A stretch of 64,000 nt of DNA from Sulfurospirillum sp. SCADC (GTDB taxonomy: Bacteria > Campylobacterota > Campylobacteria > Campylobacterales > Sulfurospirillaceae): the NCBI RefSeq assembly GCF_000743525.1, contig NZ_JQGK01000010.1, positions 1-64,000 on the forward strand, in the 5' to 3' direction. Below, piece by piece: positions 1-9,373 of this stretch. Under the pieces are notes generated by a model, which searched no databases, had not been told where the DNA came from, and worked only from the letters and a program-made list of their open reading frames with translations. Numbering within the stretch: position 1 is the first letter of the stretch; every line of letters starts with the position of its first letter. A program made the position numbers and the translations under genes.

Positions 1-25
1 ATGTATTTTGATGGGGGAGTAATAA

Positions 26-1385
26 GTGCGATATTTTTTACTCAAATTTATAATAAGTCTTATTTTTTTAACAGTCAATCTTTATCTTTCTTTTGCGATT
101 GCAGACATTTTTTTAGAGATAGATTTGCATTATTCTTTTTTTCACTATAGCTGGATGATTGTTATTTATTTATTAGGTTATTTTTATTTGCGCTTGATGA
201 CCAATCGAATGGTAACGGTTAATGCCATTACGTTATCGCTCAAAGCAAACTTTTTTGCATTAGCAGTTATTTTGATCGTGATTGCACTTGCAAAAATGAA
301 TGATACAACTTCACGGGCAATAGTATGTATATTTTATCTTCTTAACAATTTGAACGCTCTATGGTCTTACTATCTTAAAAAAGTTTTTTTTAAATTTCAC
401 TATTTTAGGCTACCTGTTTTTGTGATTTGCGATGATCTAGGACTGAAAAACATTCGAAAATGGTTTGCAAAGGGTAATCCCTTTGGTTACGATATCCAAG
501 AAATCATCAATGTGACGCAACTTTCGCCTCAAGCGGTCAATGATGCGATAGACCAATTATTAGAAAAAAATTATTATGATTCTGCCGTTATTGATTTGGA
601 AGATAATTCATTTTTTGATCTCAATGTTTTGGTTAATCATATTCAACGGCGTGTTCGTAAAGTCATTGTTTTGCCCAAAATGACAAAAGTTCCTATTATT
701 AATGGAGAGCTTATTAGTTCGATTTATCATAAAGGAATGGCTTTTTATATAAAAAATAACCTTTTGAGTCCTGTGGAGCAAACGATTAAACGACTCTTTG
801 ACATGAGTGTCGCTTTTGTTGCGTTATTGCTAACAGCTCCTTTTTTAATATGGCTCTACAGCGTTGTGTATGTGGCAACCAAAGGTCATCCTATCTTTGC
901 ACATGAGCGTGTTGGTTTGGGGGGGGCGAAAGTTTAAAGTTTACAAGTTTCGCACGATGCACATTGATGCGGACGATCGCCTTGAAGAGCTCTTAGAAAC
1001 CTGTGAAGAAAGTAAAGAAGAGTGGGAGAGAGACTTTAAACTCAAAGATGACCCACGCATCACCAAAATCGGTCAATTTTTACGTAAAACTTCGTTGGAT
1101 GAACTTCCCCAACTCATTAACGTGTTAAAAGGGGAGATGTCTTTGGTAGGGCCTCGTCCTATCACAGAGGCTGAGATCCAAAAATACGGTGAGTATTTTG
1201 AGTATTTTACAGCAGTCAAACCTGGTATCACGGGTCTTTGGCAAGTGAGTGGGCGCAATGACATTGACTATGATGAGCGCGTTCAGCTCGATGTTTGGTA
1301 CGTGAGAAATTGGTCTATAGAGCTTGATATACAGATATTGATTAAAACGGTTCTTGTTGTTTTGGGTAGAAAAGGGAGTTACTAA
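26..1385 (+). pseudogene. wbaP: WbaP-like polyprenyl-phosphate hexose-1-phosphate transferase, out of frame at a G8 tract
   Basis: Membrane enzyme expected to move a hexose-1-phosphate from a UDP-sugar to undecaprenyl phosphate, the first step of O-antigen, capsule or glycan assembly. Frame 1 opens at a GTG behind GGGGGAG and encodes several N-terminal membrane segments and a middle domain. It stops at 937, just after a run of eight G (919-926). The next frame carries the catalytic half, with KVYKFRTMH, DELPQL, GPRP and GLWQVSGR, and ends at 1385. Removing one G (G7) joins the halves into about 452 residues reading RVGLGGRKFKVYKFRTM, close to WbaP length. The catalytic domain is therefore off in this sequence; phase variation or a sequencing error are both possible. 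An upstream frame ends at 22, perhaps the tail of a preceding gene. Confidence 0.85.
919..926 (+). repeat. Homopolymeric G8 tract inside the WbaP-like gene
   Basis: Eight consecutive G lie exactly where the reading frame breaks. It is the longest G or C run I saw; others in genes reach six. Poly-G tracts of this length cause phase variation of surface-glycan genes in Campylobacter and Helicobacter. Seven G (or ten) would be the ON state. Confidence 0.9.
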
Positions 1386-1458
1386 GAGCTCGGAAAGAAT
1401 CATACGAAATCTTAGAAGTGTTTTGCAAAATTATTGATTTTTAAGAAATGAAGTTTGG

Positions 1459-1534
1459 TGGTGGCTGGAGACGGAATCGAACCGCCGACACGGAGATTTT
1501 CAGTCTCCTGCTCTACCGACTGAGCTATCCAGCC
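1459..1534 (-). tRNA. tRNA-Phe (GAA anticodon)
   Basis: The reverse complement folds as a 76-nt tRNA. The acceptor stem pairs GGCTGGA with TCCAGCC, followed by discriminator A and an encoded CCA. The T loop reads GGTTCGATTCC and the anticodon loop CTGAAAA gives anticodon GAA. A second CCA directly follows the first. Confidence 0.97.
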
Positions 1535-1586
1535 ACGCTTTGAAGAGTTGAAATTATAGCTTAAAAACTTTAAGAGTAGCTTAGCC

Positions 1587-2780
1587 CTAGGCTAAAGCCA
1601 ACTCTTTAAAGCGATCACCTCTGTGAGCGTAGGATTTGAACTGATCTAGGCTCGCTGCTGCTGGAGAGAGTAGGGCTACGGTTTTGGTGGTGTGCACGGC
1701 GTGAATCTGTTTCATTGCCTCTTCGATGACGAAGCATTTATGAAGTTGTATGCCTTCTTTTTCCGCAAAGGAAGCAAGTCTTTCGGTGTTCGTGCCAATG
1801 GCAAAAATCGTTATATGTAAAGGCTTCATAAAATCAAAAAGCTCTTGTAAATCAACGCCTTTGTCATCACCCCCTAGGACAATGAGGATTTCATCGTTTT
1901 TGTAGCGTTTGAGTGCTTCTATTGTGGCATCGACATTGGTTCCCTTGGAGTCATCGACCCAAAGACGTCCTTGTGTGTCATGAAACTCTTCGATTTTGTA
2001 ATGATCGATTTTAAAGGTGTTCAGAAGTTCGTAATCGACGGTGTCTAAAAGAATTTTTTGAGCGCAGGTTGCAAGAACAGCATCGAGTAAAAACGGTGTT
2101 TTAAAACGTATGTTTGCGATGTCGATGTCCATCTGTTCTGCTAAATCTTCTTCGGTGTCGTACGCAATGACATGTGCGAGTGTTTTGAGATTCGCGTACG
2201 CTTTAGGAAGGATGGCAACACTGCCTTCGCGCATACGCGCAAGCGGAGAAAGTTTGGCGTCGATGTAGGCTTCCATACTTCCGTGCCATGTTAAATGGTC
2301 AGGTTTGATGGGAAGGAGCAAATAGATATCAGGTGCCGTTATTTTGGTGTAGTGAAACGTAAATGAACTGGTCTCCAAGACCCAAATAGGCGCGTTTGCG
2401 TCAAGCTCTGCTAGAGGTGTTCCGATATTGCCACCGGCTTGCGCACCTTGTGCTTGCAAAAGAAATTCGCACATTTGCGTTGTGGTCGTTTTCCCATTGG
2501 TTCCGCTGATCCAAATGGAAAATGGCATCGATTCTTTAAAAAAATCGTATTCACTGGTGACGTGAAGGGCTTTTTGAATGAGAGGGTGATGGGCCGGAAA
2601 TCCAGGACTGGGGATCTCGACGCTACTGCTGTTTGGATCGAATTCTGAGGGAGGTAACAAGAGGTTACCCAACGCGTCTGTATTTTTACATGTAAAGTTG
2701 TCGTCAAAAATTTGACATTGCCCTGCAAAGCGTTTTGCGATGGCTTTGGTTGTTTTTCCGTGTCCGAAGAGTGTTATCAT
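1587..2780 (-). CDS. murD: UDP-N-acetylmuramoylalanine--D-glutamate ligase MurD
   Basis: Cytoplasmic peptidoglycan ligase that adds D-glutamate to UDP-MurNAc-L-alanine using ATP. The ATP-binding motif SGTNGKTTT, the central Mur-ligase region and the C-terminal VLGGDDKG motif are visible. The frame is open further upstream, but the ATG at 2780 is chosen because [13 protein letters not shown] begins the usual N-terminal domain and because ATGA overlaps the mraY stop codon. This gives 397 residues, slightly short for MurD as in other Campylobacterota. Coupled to mraY on the same transcript. Confidence 0.95.
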   Translation of the reverse strand: MITLFGHGKTTKAIAKRFAGQCQIFDDNFTCKNTDALGNLLLPPSEFDPNSSSVEIPSPGFPAHHPLIQKALHVTSEYDFFKESMPFSIWISGTNGKTTTTQMCEFLLQAQGAQAGGNIGTPLAELDANAPIWVLETSSFTFHYTKITAPDIYLLLPIKPDHLTWHGSMEAYIDAKLSPLARMREGSVAILPKAYANLKTLAHVIAYDTEEDLAEQMDIDIANIRFKTPFLLDAVLATCAQKILLDTVDYELLNTFKIDHYKIEEFHDTQGRLWVDDSKGTNVDATIEALKRYKNDEILIVLGGDDKGVDLQELFDFMKPLHITIFAIGTNTERLASFAEKEGIQLHKCFVIEEAMKQIHAVHTTKTVALLSPAAASLDQFKSYAHRGDRFKELALA

Positions 2781-3841
2781 CTGATTTTGAGTGCCGTAAG
2801 TGCTAAAAGATTTGACATGAGCGCGATAATCCAAAATCTCACGATAATCTTGTTTTCTGGCCAACCTTTCACCTCAAAGTGGTGATGGATCGGCGCCATA
2901 AGGAAGATGCGTTTTTTGCGCGTTTTAAAACTTCCTACCTGTAAAATAACCGAAACCGTTTCTAAAACAAAGACAAAACCGATTAAAAGCAATAAAATTT
3001 CATTTTTAGAGATGATCGCCATGTAGCCGATGAACGCACCAATGCTAAGGCTTCCACTGTCGCCCATAAAGATCTCCGCTGGGTAGCAGTTAAACCATAA
3101 AAAGCCAACCAGTGAGCCCATCACAGCGGTTGCGACGATAACCACTTCACCACTGCCACCCACTTTTGGAAGGAGTAAGTAGCTGCTTAAAAAGGCGTTA
3201 CCGCCCACGTAAACAAACACAGCCAGTGAGAGAATCGAAAGGATGGAAGGAACCGTTGCCAAACCATCCAGTCCATCTGTGAGGTTGACCGCATTGCTGG
3301 CTGAGATCATCACCAGTATCCAAAATCCAAGGGCTAGAAGTTTCATATCAAACAGCGGAAATTTGTAAAAAGGGACAAAAAAGGTGGTATCAAGGTCAAG
3401 CGCTATGTACAAAATCAATGCGATAATAGACGATGCGAGAATCTGTAAGCCAAGTTTTGCGCGAGGTGTCAGTCCTGCGGTGTTGCTTTTACCTAAAATT
3501 TTGGCAAGATCATCTTTCATCCCAATCAGTCCAAAAAGCAAAATACAAGCAAGGGCTGAGAGTACGAAAAGATTGTTCATACGCGCACACATCAGAACAG
3601 AAAGTGTTGCGGCACATAAAAAAACAATACCACCCATCGTTGGCGTCTTACTCTTTTGCTGATGAGTTTGTGGGGCGAGCGAGTAGATCGGTTGATTGGC
3701 ATTGCGTGATTTGGCCCATTTGATAAATTTTGGCATCAAATAGATGGTCAAAATAAAGGCTAAAAAGAAGGCGACGCCTGCACGTACAGTGATGTATTGG
3801 AAAAGATTAATGGAGGTGAGTTTGTAAAGAGCATATAGCAT
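2777..3841 (-). CDS. mraY: Phospho-N-acetylmuramoyl-pentapeptide transferase MraY
   Basis: Integral membrane enzyme that transfers phospho-MurNAc-pentapeptide from UDP to undecaprenyl phosphate, forming lipid I. The protein has 354 residues and about ten membrane segments. Family motifs are visible: [21 protein letters not shown] and the APIHHHFE motif near the C-terminus. Its stop overlaps the murD start. It is divergent from gpmI, with about 90 bp between the start codons. Confidence 0.97.
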   Translation of the reverse strand: MLYALYKLTSINLFQYITVRAGVAFFLAFILTIYLMPKFIKWAKSRNANQPIYSLAPQTHQQKSKTPTMGGIVFLCAATLSVLMCARMNNLFVLSALACILLFGLIGMKDDLAKILGKSNTAGLTPRAKLGLQILASSIIALILYIALDLDTTFFVPFYKFPLFDMKLLALGFWILVMISASNAVNLTDGLDGLATVPSILSILSLAVFVYVGGNAFLSSYLLLPKVGGSGEVVIVATAVMGSLVGFLWFNCYPAEIFMGDSGSLSIGAFIGYMAIISKNEILLLLIGFVFVLETVSVILQVGSFKTRKKRIFLMAPIHHHFEVKGWPENKIIVRFWIIALMSNLLALTALKIR

Positions 3842-3933
3842 GAATGTTACTTCCAGCTTCTAAGAGATATATTTTTATAAAAGCAACATTTTAGTAAGAT
3901 ATTGCTTATAAGCTTATAACAAAAGGTACCATT

Positions 3934-5433
3934 TTGAAACCAGAGGTTCAGAAAACCGTATTGATTATTACCGATGGCATTGGACACAATGTGAGCCAAA
4001 CCGCCAATGCTTTTGCCGCCGCGCATAAACCGACGTATGACACACTTTTCAAGGATGTTCCTTACAACTTTATCGCTACTTCTGGGCTCAGTGTTGGGCT
4101 TCCTGATGGGCAAATGGGTAATAGTGAAGTGGGACACATGTGCATCGGCAGTGGGCGTATTTTGTACCAAAATCTAGTCAAAATCTCTTTAGCGGCAGCG
4201 GATGGTTCGCTTGCGACCAATCCAGCCTTAACCAAGCTTTTACATGTAAAGGGTGCGATTCACATTATTGGGCTTGTCAGCGATGGTGGCGTGCACTCGC
4301 ATATCGATCATATCATCGATCTTGCGAAGATTGTGCAAGCGCAAAAAAAACGTGTGTATCTGCATGTGATCACCGATGGGCGCGATGTTTCACCTACTTC
4401 TGGGATTACGTTTTTAGAGCAACTCTTAGCCATTTGCAATGAAAATATTAGCATCGCTTCGATTTCGGGGCGATTTTTCAGTATGGATCGTGACAATCGT
4501 TGGGAGAGAGTTGAGCAGGGATACCGCGCGATGGTCGACGCGAAGCCTCAAACGGCTTTACATGTAAAAGCATATTTACAAGGCATGTATGACCAAGGTA
4601 TCACCGATGAGTTTGTGGAACCTGTGGCATTTGAACCTTATAATGGCATGCACCGTAACGATGGTGTGATCTTTGCCAACTTTCGCAATGACCGTATGCG
4701 CGAGCTCTCGAAGGCGATTGGGTTTAGTGAATTTGGAGAGTTTTCGCGTACCCTAAACGGTGTGGCGTCCATCACCATGACCGAGTATGACAGCAGTTTT
4801 CCTTTTCCGATTATGTTTCAAGCTGATACGCCACACAATACACTGTGCGATGTGATTTCGCGCTTCGGACTAACGCAGTTTCATACCGCTGAAACTGAAA
4901 AATATGCGCATGTCACGTTTTTCTTTAATGGTGGCGTCGAAGAGCCAAAAGTGGGTGAGACCAGACTTCTGGTTCCCAGTCCTAAAGTCAAAACGTATGA
5001 TTTGCAACCACAGATGAGTGCAGCTTTGGTCGGTGACGCGGTGTTAAAAGCGATGGATGAAGCGTATGATTTTATCGTGGTGAATTTTGCCAATGGCGAT
5101 ATGGTGGGACATACAGGCAGTTTAGAAGCGGCAACGCGCGCCGTGGAAGCGGTGGATCATGAGCTTGGAAGAGTGTTTAGGAAAGCGAAAGAGGCTAACT
5201 ATTCGATCGTATTGACCAGTGATCATGGCAACTGTGAACAGATGTTTGATGATACGGGCGCTAGATTGACCAATCACACAACGTTTGAAGTGTACGGTTT
5301 TGTCATGGATAAACGCGTTCAAAACGTGCAAAAAGGTGGGTTGAATAATATAGCGCCGACCGTTTTAAAGATAATGGGACTTCCCATTCCAAGCGAAATG
5401 GATCAACCTTTAGTCGAGTTTTCTGGCTCGTAA
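3934..5433 (+). CDS. gpmI: 2,3-bisphosphoglycerate-independent phosphoglycerate mutase
   Basis: Glycolytic and gluconeogenic enzyme that interconverts 3- and 2-phosphoglycerate using two metal ions. The N-terminal metal site ITDGIGHN and catalytic serine motif GNSEVGHM are present, as are the C-terminal metal-binding SDHGNCEQM and NHTTFEVY. Length of 499 residues is normal for GpmI. The start is TTG behind AAGG; no ATG lies before the first motif. The stop codon falls in the loop of the first hairpin of a dispersed intergenic repeat. Confidence 0.96.
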   Translation: MKPEVQKTVLIITDGIGHNVSQTANAFAAAHKPTYDTLFKDVPYNFIATSGLSVGLPDGQMGNSEVGHMCIGSGRILYQNLVKISLAAADGSLATNPALTKLLHVKGAIHIIGLVSDGGVHSHIDHIIDLAKIVQAQKKRVYLHVITDGRDVSPTSGITFLEQLLAICNENISIASISGRFFSMDRDNRWERVEQGYRAMVDAKPQTALHVKAYLQGMYDQGITDEFVEPVAFEPYNGMHRNDGVIFANFRNDRMRELSKAIGFSEFGEFSRTLNGVASITMTEYDSSFPFPIMFQADTPHNTLCDVISRFGLTQFHTAETEKYAHVTFFFNGGVEEPKVGETRLLVPSPKVKTYDLQPQMSAALVGDAVLKAMDEAYDFIVVNFANGDMVGHTGSLEAATRAVEAVDHELGRVFRKAKEANYSIVLTSDHGNCEQMFDDTGARLTNHTTFEVYGFVMDKRVQNVQKGGLNNIAPTVLKIMGLPIPSEMDQPLVEFSGS

Positions 5434-5492
5434 GAGCCAAGCTTTAGTGCATAACGCAGCGTAGCCAAAAGAGCTTTGCTTTTTTGGCGTGT
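5422..5492 (+). repeat. Dispersed two-hairpin intergenic repeat, copy 1
   Basis: Hairpin 1 is GGCTC-GTAA-GAGCC and holds the gpmI stop codon in its loop. It is followed by AAGCTTTAGTGC, then CGTAG and hairpin 2, GCCAAAA around GAGCTTTGC and TTTTTTGGC, ending in GCGTGT. The same layout recurs near 26.2, 30.0 and 32.8 kb with different but still pairing stems. It may also terminate gpmI transcription. Confidence 0.8.
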
Positions 5493-5523
5493 AAAAAATA
5501 AATTACATGTAAAAAGGAAATAA

Positions 5524-6267
5524 ATGAAATTTAGTGGAAAAAATGTTTTAGTCACCGGTGCTGCGAGTGGCATTGGTAAAGAGATCGCCGTCACATTGGC
5601 AGGGTATGGTCTTAAAGTGTGGATCAATTACCGTTCACGCCCAGAACAAGCGGACGCCATTAAAGCAGAGATCGAAGCCAACGGTGGCGTAGCAGCTGTC
5701 ATTGGTTTTGATGTCGCCGATGAAGAGGCGTTTGTGGAAGGTATTAAAACCATCGTTGATGCGGATGGGGAGCTCTCTTATTTGGTCAACAATGCAGGCA
5801 TCACCAACGATAAACTCGCGATCCGTATGAAAAAAGAGGACTTTACCTCTGTCATCGACATTAACCTCACGTCTGCGTTCATTGGGTGTCGTGAAGCGCT
5901 CAAAGTAATGAGTAAAAAACGCTTTGGCTGTGTGGTGAATATTGCTTCGATTGTCGGTGAGACGGGCAATGCGGGACAAGTGAACTACAGTGCCAGTAAA
6001 GGCGGTTTGATCGCGATGACCAAAAGTTTTGCACAAGAAGGCAGTGCGAGAGATGTGCGCTTTAACGCGGTGACGCCTGGGTTTATTGCCACAGAAATGA
6101 CGGATAAATTAAGTGATGAAATTAAAGAATCGTACACCTCAAAAATCCCACTCAAACGTTTTGGAAGCCCTAAAGACATTGCAGAGTCGGTTGCTTTCTT
6201 GCTCAGCAATAGTGCCAGTTACATCACCGGTGAAGTTTTAAAGGTCAATGGCGGCATGTACATGTAA
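5524..6267 (+). CDS. fabG: 3-oxoacyl-[acyl-carrier-protein] reductase FabG
   Basis: NADPH-dependent short-chain dehydrogenase that reduces 3-oxoacyl-ACP in fatty-acid elongation. The nucleotide-binding motif TGAASGIGKE, NNAG, the catalytic YSASKGG and the PGFIATEMT loop are visible in 247 residues. The ATG lies behind AAAGGAAA. It heads the run fabG-acpP-fabF-accA, a common Campylobacterota order. The stop codon lies in the stem of a hairpin built from two TTACATGTAA-like sequences. Confidence 0.95.
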   Translation: MKFSGKNVLVTGAASGIGKEIAVTLAGYGLKVWINYRSRPEQADAIKAEIEANGGVAAVIGFDVADEEAFVEGIKTIVDADGELSYLVNNAGITNDKLAIRMKKEDFTSVIDINLTSAFIGCREALKVMSKKRFGCVVNIASIVGETGNAGQVNYSASKGGLIAMTKSFAQEGSARDVRFNAVTPGFIATEMTDKLSDEIKESYTSKIPLKRFGSPKDIAESVAFLLSNSASYITGEVLKVNGGMYM

Positions 6268-6284
6268 ACGGGAGTTTACATGTA
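6259..6284 (+). terminator. Hairpin over the fabG stop codon
   Basis: TACATGTAAAC pairs with GTTTACATGTA over an 11-bp perfect stem with a GGGA loop. There is no immediate U tract, so it may be an mRNA-processing or partial termination site rather than a strong terminator. The arms are two head-to-head copies of the window-wide ACATGT palindrome. Confidence 0.5.
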
Positions 6285-6311
6285 ACAAATTCAAATTAAA
6301 GGTTTTTTTGA

Positions 6312-6317
6312 TAAAAT
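6312..6317 (+). promoter_or_regulatory. Probable -10 element for acpP
   Basis: TAAAAT follows a T-rich stretch, as in epsilonproteobacterial housekeeping promoters that lack a clear -35. It lies 28 bp before the acpP ATG, which has a strong ribosome binding site AAAGGAG at 6332-6338. Confidence 0.5.
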
Positions 6318-6345
6318 AGTGGAAATTTTTTAAAGGAGCTAGTAA

Positions 6346-6576
6346 ATGGCACTATTTGATGATGTAAAAGCGGTGGTTGTTGAACAATTAAATGTCAATC
6401 CTGACGAGGTAAAAGAAGATTCTAAATTCGTAGAAGATTTGGGCGCAGATTCTTTAGATGTTGTAGAGCTCGTTATGGCACTCGAAGAGAAATTTGACAT
6501 TGAAATTCCTGACACTGACGCTGAAAAAATCGTCACTGTTAAAGATGCTATGTCTTACATTGAAGCACATAAATAA
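6346..6576 (+). CDS. acpP: Acyl carrier protein
   Basis: Small acidic carrier of growing acyl chains. The 76-residue protein has the phosphopantetheine attachment motif GADSLD with serine 36, and the typical four-helix sequence pattern. It has its own likely promoter and a strong ribosome binding site. It is followed by a hairpin before fabF that could set the higher ACP expression relative to downstream genes. Confidence 0.98.
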   Translation: MALFDDVKAVVVEQLNVNPDEVKEDSKFVEDLGADSLDVVELVMALEEKFDIEIPDTDAEKIVTVKDAMSYIEAHK

Positions 6577-6591
6577 TTTTATAACACACAC

Positions 6592-6609
6592 AACCCGCCA
6601 AGGCGGGTT
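6592..6609 (+). terminator. GC-rich hairpin between acpP and fabF
   Basis: AACCCGCC pairs perfectly with GGCGGGTT around an AA loop. The following bases are pyrimidine-rich (CTCCCTTCCCC) but not a U run, so it may be a leaky terminator or an RNA-stabilising 3' end for acpP. Confidence 0.55.
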
Positions 6610-6647
6610 CTCCCTTCCCCACAAAGATCACTAAAGAGGATAAAAAT

Positions 6648-7859
6648 TTGAAAAGAGTCGTTGTTACTGGTATAGGAATGATTAATTCATTAGGTTTGGA
6701 TAAAGAGAGTTCTTTTAAAGCTATCGTTGAAGGTCAATGTGGCATTAAAAGCATTAGTTCGTTTGACACAGCCGAGCATACCGTAAAAATTGCTGGCGAA
6801 ATTACTGATTTTGATCCGAATACGATTATGAATCCCAAAGAGGTTAAAAAAGCGGATCGTTTTATTCAACTAGGACTCGCTGCTGCTAAAGAAGCGATGG
6901 CGGATGCAAAGTTTGATGCAGCCTATGAAGCTGAATCCTTTGGTGTCAGTTCTGCTTCGGGAATTGGTGGTTTAGTGGTTATTGAGAAAAACTCCGTGAT
7001 CGTTAATGGTGTAGGCCCTCGCAAAATTTCTCCTTTTTTCATTCCTTCAGCGCTTATCAACATGCTTGGTGGCATGGTTTCCATTGAATACGGACTTAAA
7101 GGACCAAACCTTTCATCCGTTACGGCATGTGCAGCGGGAACGCACGCGATCAGTGATGCAACCAAAACGATATTGACCGGTGGCGCTAAAAAGATGCTGG
7201 TTGTGGGTGCGGAAGCGGCGATTTGTGCTTCAGGTATTGGCGGCTTTGCTGCGATGAAAGCACTCTCTACCCGTAATGATGACCCTAAAAAGGCTTCTCG
7301 CCCGTTTGATGCAGAACGCGATGGCTTTATCATGGGCGAAGGTGCAGGCTCACTGGTATTAGAATTTTATGAGGATGCAGTAGCCCGTGGAGCTCACATT
7401 TACGCTGAAGTCGTTGGCTTTGGTGAGAGTGGTGATGCAAGCCATATTACTTCCCCAAGTTTAGATGGCCCACTTCGCGCGATGAAAGCAGCCTATGAAA
7501 TGGCAGGTCGCCCGAAAATTGATTATATCAATGCGCATGGAACCAGCACTCCTGCAAACGATAAAAATGAAACGGCTGCCATTAAAGAACTTTTTGGTGA
7601 GAATGTACCACAAGTCAGTTCGATTAAAGGTCAAATTGGACATTGCTTGGGTGCCGCTGGAGCGATTGAAGCGGTTGTTTGTTTGATGGCAATGCGTGAT
7701 GAGCTTTTACCTCCAACGATCAATTATGAAAATCCAGACCCCGATTGTGATTTGGATTATATCCCTAATGTAGCGCGCAAATGTAGAGCAGAATATACCA
7801 TGAGTAACTCGTTTGGCTTTGGTGGAACGAATGGCTCTGTGATCTTTAAGCGTGTGTAA
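6648..7859 (+). CDS. fabF: Beta-ketoacyl-ACP synthase II FabF
   Basis: Condensing enzyme that extends acyl-ACP with malonyl-ACP. The Cys-His-His triad is visible: cysteine in TACAAGTHA, histidine in NAHGTSTP and histidine in GQIGHCLGAAGA. The C-terminus holds SNSFGFGGTN. Length of 403 residues is close to FabF proteins. Translation starts at TTG after AGAGGA. accA follows after about 9 bp, so the two are probably co-transcribed. Confidence 0.96.
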   Translation: MKRVVVTGIGMINSLGLDKESSFKAIVEGQCGIKSISSFDTAEHTVKIAGEITDFDPNTIMNPKEVKKADRFIQLGLAAAKEAMADAKFDAAYEAESFGVSSASGIGGLVVIEKNSVIVNGVGPRKISPFFIPSALINMLGGMVSIEYGLKGPNLSSVTACAAGTHAISDATKTILTGGAKKMLVVGAEAAICASGIGGFAAMKALSTRNDDPKKASRPFDAERDGFIMGEGAGSLVLEFYEDAVARGAHIYAEVVGFGESGDASHITSPSLDGPLRAMKAAYEMAGRPKIDYINAHGTSTPANDKNETAAIKELFGENVPQVSSIKGQIGHCLGAAGAIEAVVCLMAMRDELLPPTINYENPDPDCDLDYIPNVARKCRAEYTMSNSFGFGGTNGSVIFKRV

Positions 7860-7868
7860 GGAATTGTA

Positions 7869-8807
7869 GTGGCGACTTATTTGGATTTCGAGAATGGGAT
7901 TAAGCAGATTGATGAGGATATTTCCAACGCCAAAATCAAAGGCGATAGCCATGCTGTCGAGATTTTAGAAAAAACGCTCTCTAAAGAGATCTCTAAAACG
8001 TATAAAAATCTCAGTGAATACCAAAAGCTTCAGCTTGCGCGTCACCCTGATCGCCCTTACGCCTTAGATTATATTCGTGCTCTTTTACACGATAGCTATG
8101 AAATTCATGGCGATCGTAACTTTGCCGATGATGCCGCGATTGTCTCTTATATTGGGTACATTGGTGAGCGTAAAGTCGTTTTAATCGGTGAACAAAAAGG
8201 CCGTGGAACCAAAAATAAAATCAAACGTAACTTTGGTATGCCACATCCCGAGGGGTACCGTAAAGCGCTTCGCATTGCTAAAATGGCAGAAAAATTTGAT
8301 CTTCCAATTCTTTTTTTGATTGACACTCCCGGTGCTTACCCAGGTATTGCAGCAGAGGAGCGAGGGCAGAGTGAAGCGATTGCAAAGAACCTTTTTGAAC
8401 TAAGTCGCCTCAATACAAAAAGTATCTCTGTCGTTATTGGCGAAGGTGGAAGTGGTGGTGCTTTAGCAATTGGTGTCAGCGATAGGGTTGCAATGATGCG
8501 TTACTCTGTCTTTTCCGTTATTTCACCGGAGGGTTGTGCTGCTATTTTATGGAATGACCCTAGTAAGCAAGAAAATGCGACCAAAGCGATGAAAATTACA
8601 GCAGAAGATCTGTATCAGCTTAAACTGATCGATGCGATCATTGATGAGCCCCTCATTGGTGCGCACCGTGATAAAGAGAGTGCAGCCAAAGCACTGGGGG
8701 ATTATTTCTTAAAATCTTTAGAAGAGCTTGATCAACTGAGTAACGAAGAGCGTATGGCGAAACGTTATGAACGCATTATCTCTATTGGAGCGTATGAAGA
8801 GCGCTAA
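7869..8807 (+). CDS. accA: Acetyl-CoA carboxylase carboxyltransferase subunit alpha
   Basis: Alpha subunit of the carboxyltransferase that, with AccD, makes malonyl-CoA. The 312-residue sequence shows the AccA motifs [12 protein letters not shown], the DTPGAYPG region and [12 protein letters not shown] (oxyanion-type glycine loop). Start is GTG with AAGGA upstream. It ends the fatty-acid gene run, and its stop codon lies within a perfect hairpin. accD is not in the window. Confidence 0.97.
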   Translation: MATYLDFENGIKQIDEDISNAKIKGDSHAVEILEKTLSKEISKTYKNLSEYQKLQLARHPDRPYALDYIRALLHDSYEIHGDRNFADDAAIVSYIGYIGERKVVLIGEQKGRGTKNKIKRNFGMPHPEGYRKALRIAKMAEKFDLPILFLIDTPGAYPGIAAEERGQSEAIAKNLFELSRLNTKSISVVIGEGGSGGALAIGVSDRVAMMRYSVFSVISPEGCAAILWNDPSKQENATKAMKITAEDLYQLKLIDAIIDEPLIGAHRDKESAAKALGDYFLKSLEELDQLSNEERMAKRYERIISIGAYEER

Positions 8808-8825
8808 GAGATAGATCTCTTAGCG
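8802..8825 (+). terminator. Terminator hairpin after accA
   Basis: CGCTAAGAGAT pairs with ATCTCTTAGCG (11 bp, AG loop), overlapping the accA stop. It sits between convergent genes and is followed by a T-rich stretch, so it could serve either strand. Confidence 0.65.
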
Positions 8826-8851
8826 GTTTAAAACTTTCTTTTTCTGCTATT

Positions 8852-9256
8852 TTACCAACCACGAACAAGCGTATGGCAATCGGTACAGGCATTGACGATA
8901 TCTGAAAAGGCACTGTGTGCTTTTTTCATCTGTTTAAGCGCCAAATAGCTTTTCATCTCATCGGCAGCATTATCAATACGTTTTGAGGTAATGAGTGCTA
9001 GATTTTCCATCTGCTTTTTATTTTCAGGCAAAATAGACTTCAAAACATCGCGATTATGGTAGGCAGCGTTTTCTTTTTGCACAATGTTAACACCGTTTTG
9101 AATCAGCTCAAGATTGTTGTACAAAAATCCTTTTTGAATATTGGAGAGACCATTCTCCATGCTCAGCATTGCGATGGCATTCACTTTTTCAGTCTCAGAG
9201 GCGTAAAGAGAGCTGCAAAGAGCAAGGGAAGTGAGTAGTAGTGTGTAGTGTTTCAT
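8852..9256 (-). CDS. Small periplasmic c-type cytochrome with C-terminal haem site
   Basis: Likely soluble periplasmic electron-transfer or stress protein. It has 134 residues, a Sec signal peptide (residues 1 to about 19, ending near SLYA), a helical body and one haem motif CTDCH close to the C-terminus. That placement resembles the cytochrome c'/c556 fold, but no specific family can be assigned by eye. It lies downstream of the cytochrome bc operon on the same strand, separated by a hairpin. Confidence 0.75.
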   Translation of the reverse strand: MKHYTLLLTSLALCSSLYASETEKVNAIAMLSMENGLSNIQKGFLYNNLELIQNGVNIVQKENAAYHNRDVLKSILPENKKQMENLALITSKRIDNAADEMKSYLALKQMKKAHSAFSDIVNACTDCHTLVRGW

Positions 9257-9322
9257 AATTTCCTCCTTTTAATGTTTTACATGTAACTCTCATTGATCGT
9301 AGCGGTTGCATATAGAAGGCAT

Positions 9323-9354
9323 GGACTCCTAGGCGTATTCGTACCTAAGAGTCC
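9323..9354 (-). terminator. Hairpin downstream of petC
   Basis: GGACTC-C-TAGG pairs with CCTA-A-GAGTCC, closing a loop of about ten bases. It lies between petC and the small cytochrome gene, both on the minus strand. There is no U tract, so it may attenuate rather than end transcription. A TTACATGTAA copy lies at 9277-9286. Confidence 0.5.
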
Positions 9355-9373
9355 CAAAGAGGCAATAACGTTT

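Noticed and set aside
1125-1403. Minus-strand open frames overlapping the WbaP-like catalytic half
   Set aside because: They lie opposite a clearly conserved domain, have no ribosome binding site and show no recognisable protein features.
1456-1461. Tandem CCACCA at the 3' end of tRNA-Phe
   Set aside because: The first CCA is the normal encoded end; the second lies outside the mature tRNA and is most simply chance.
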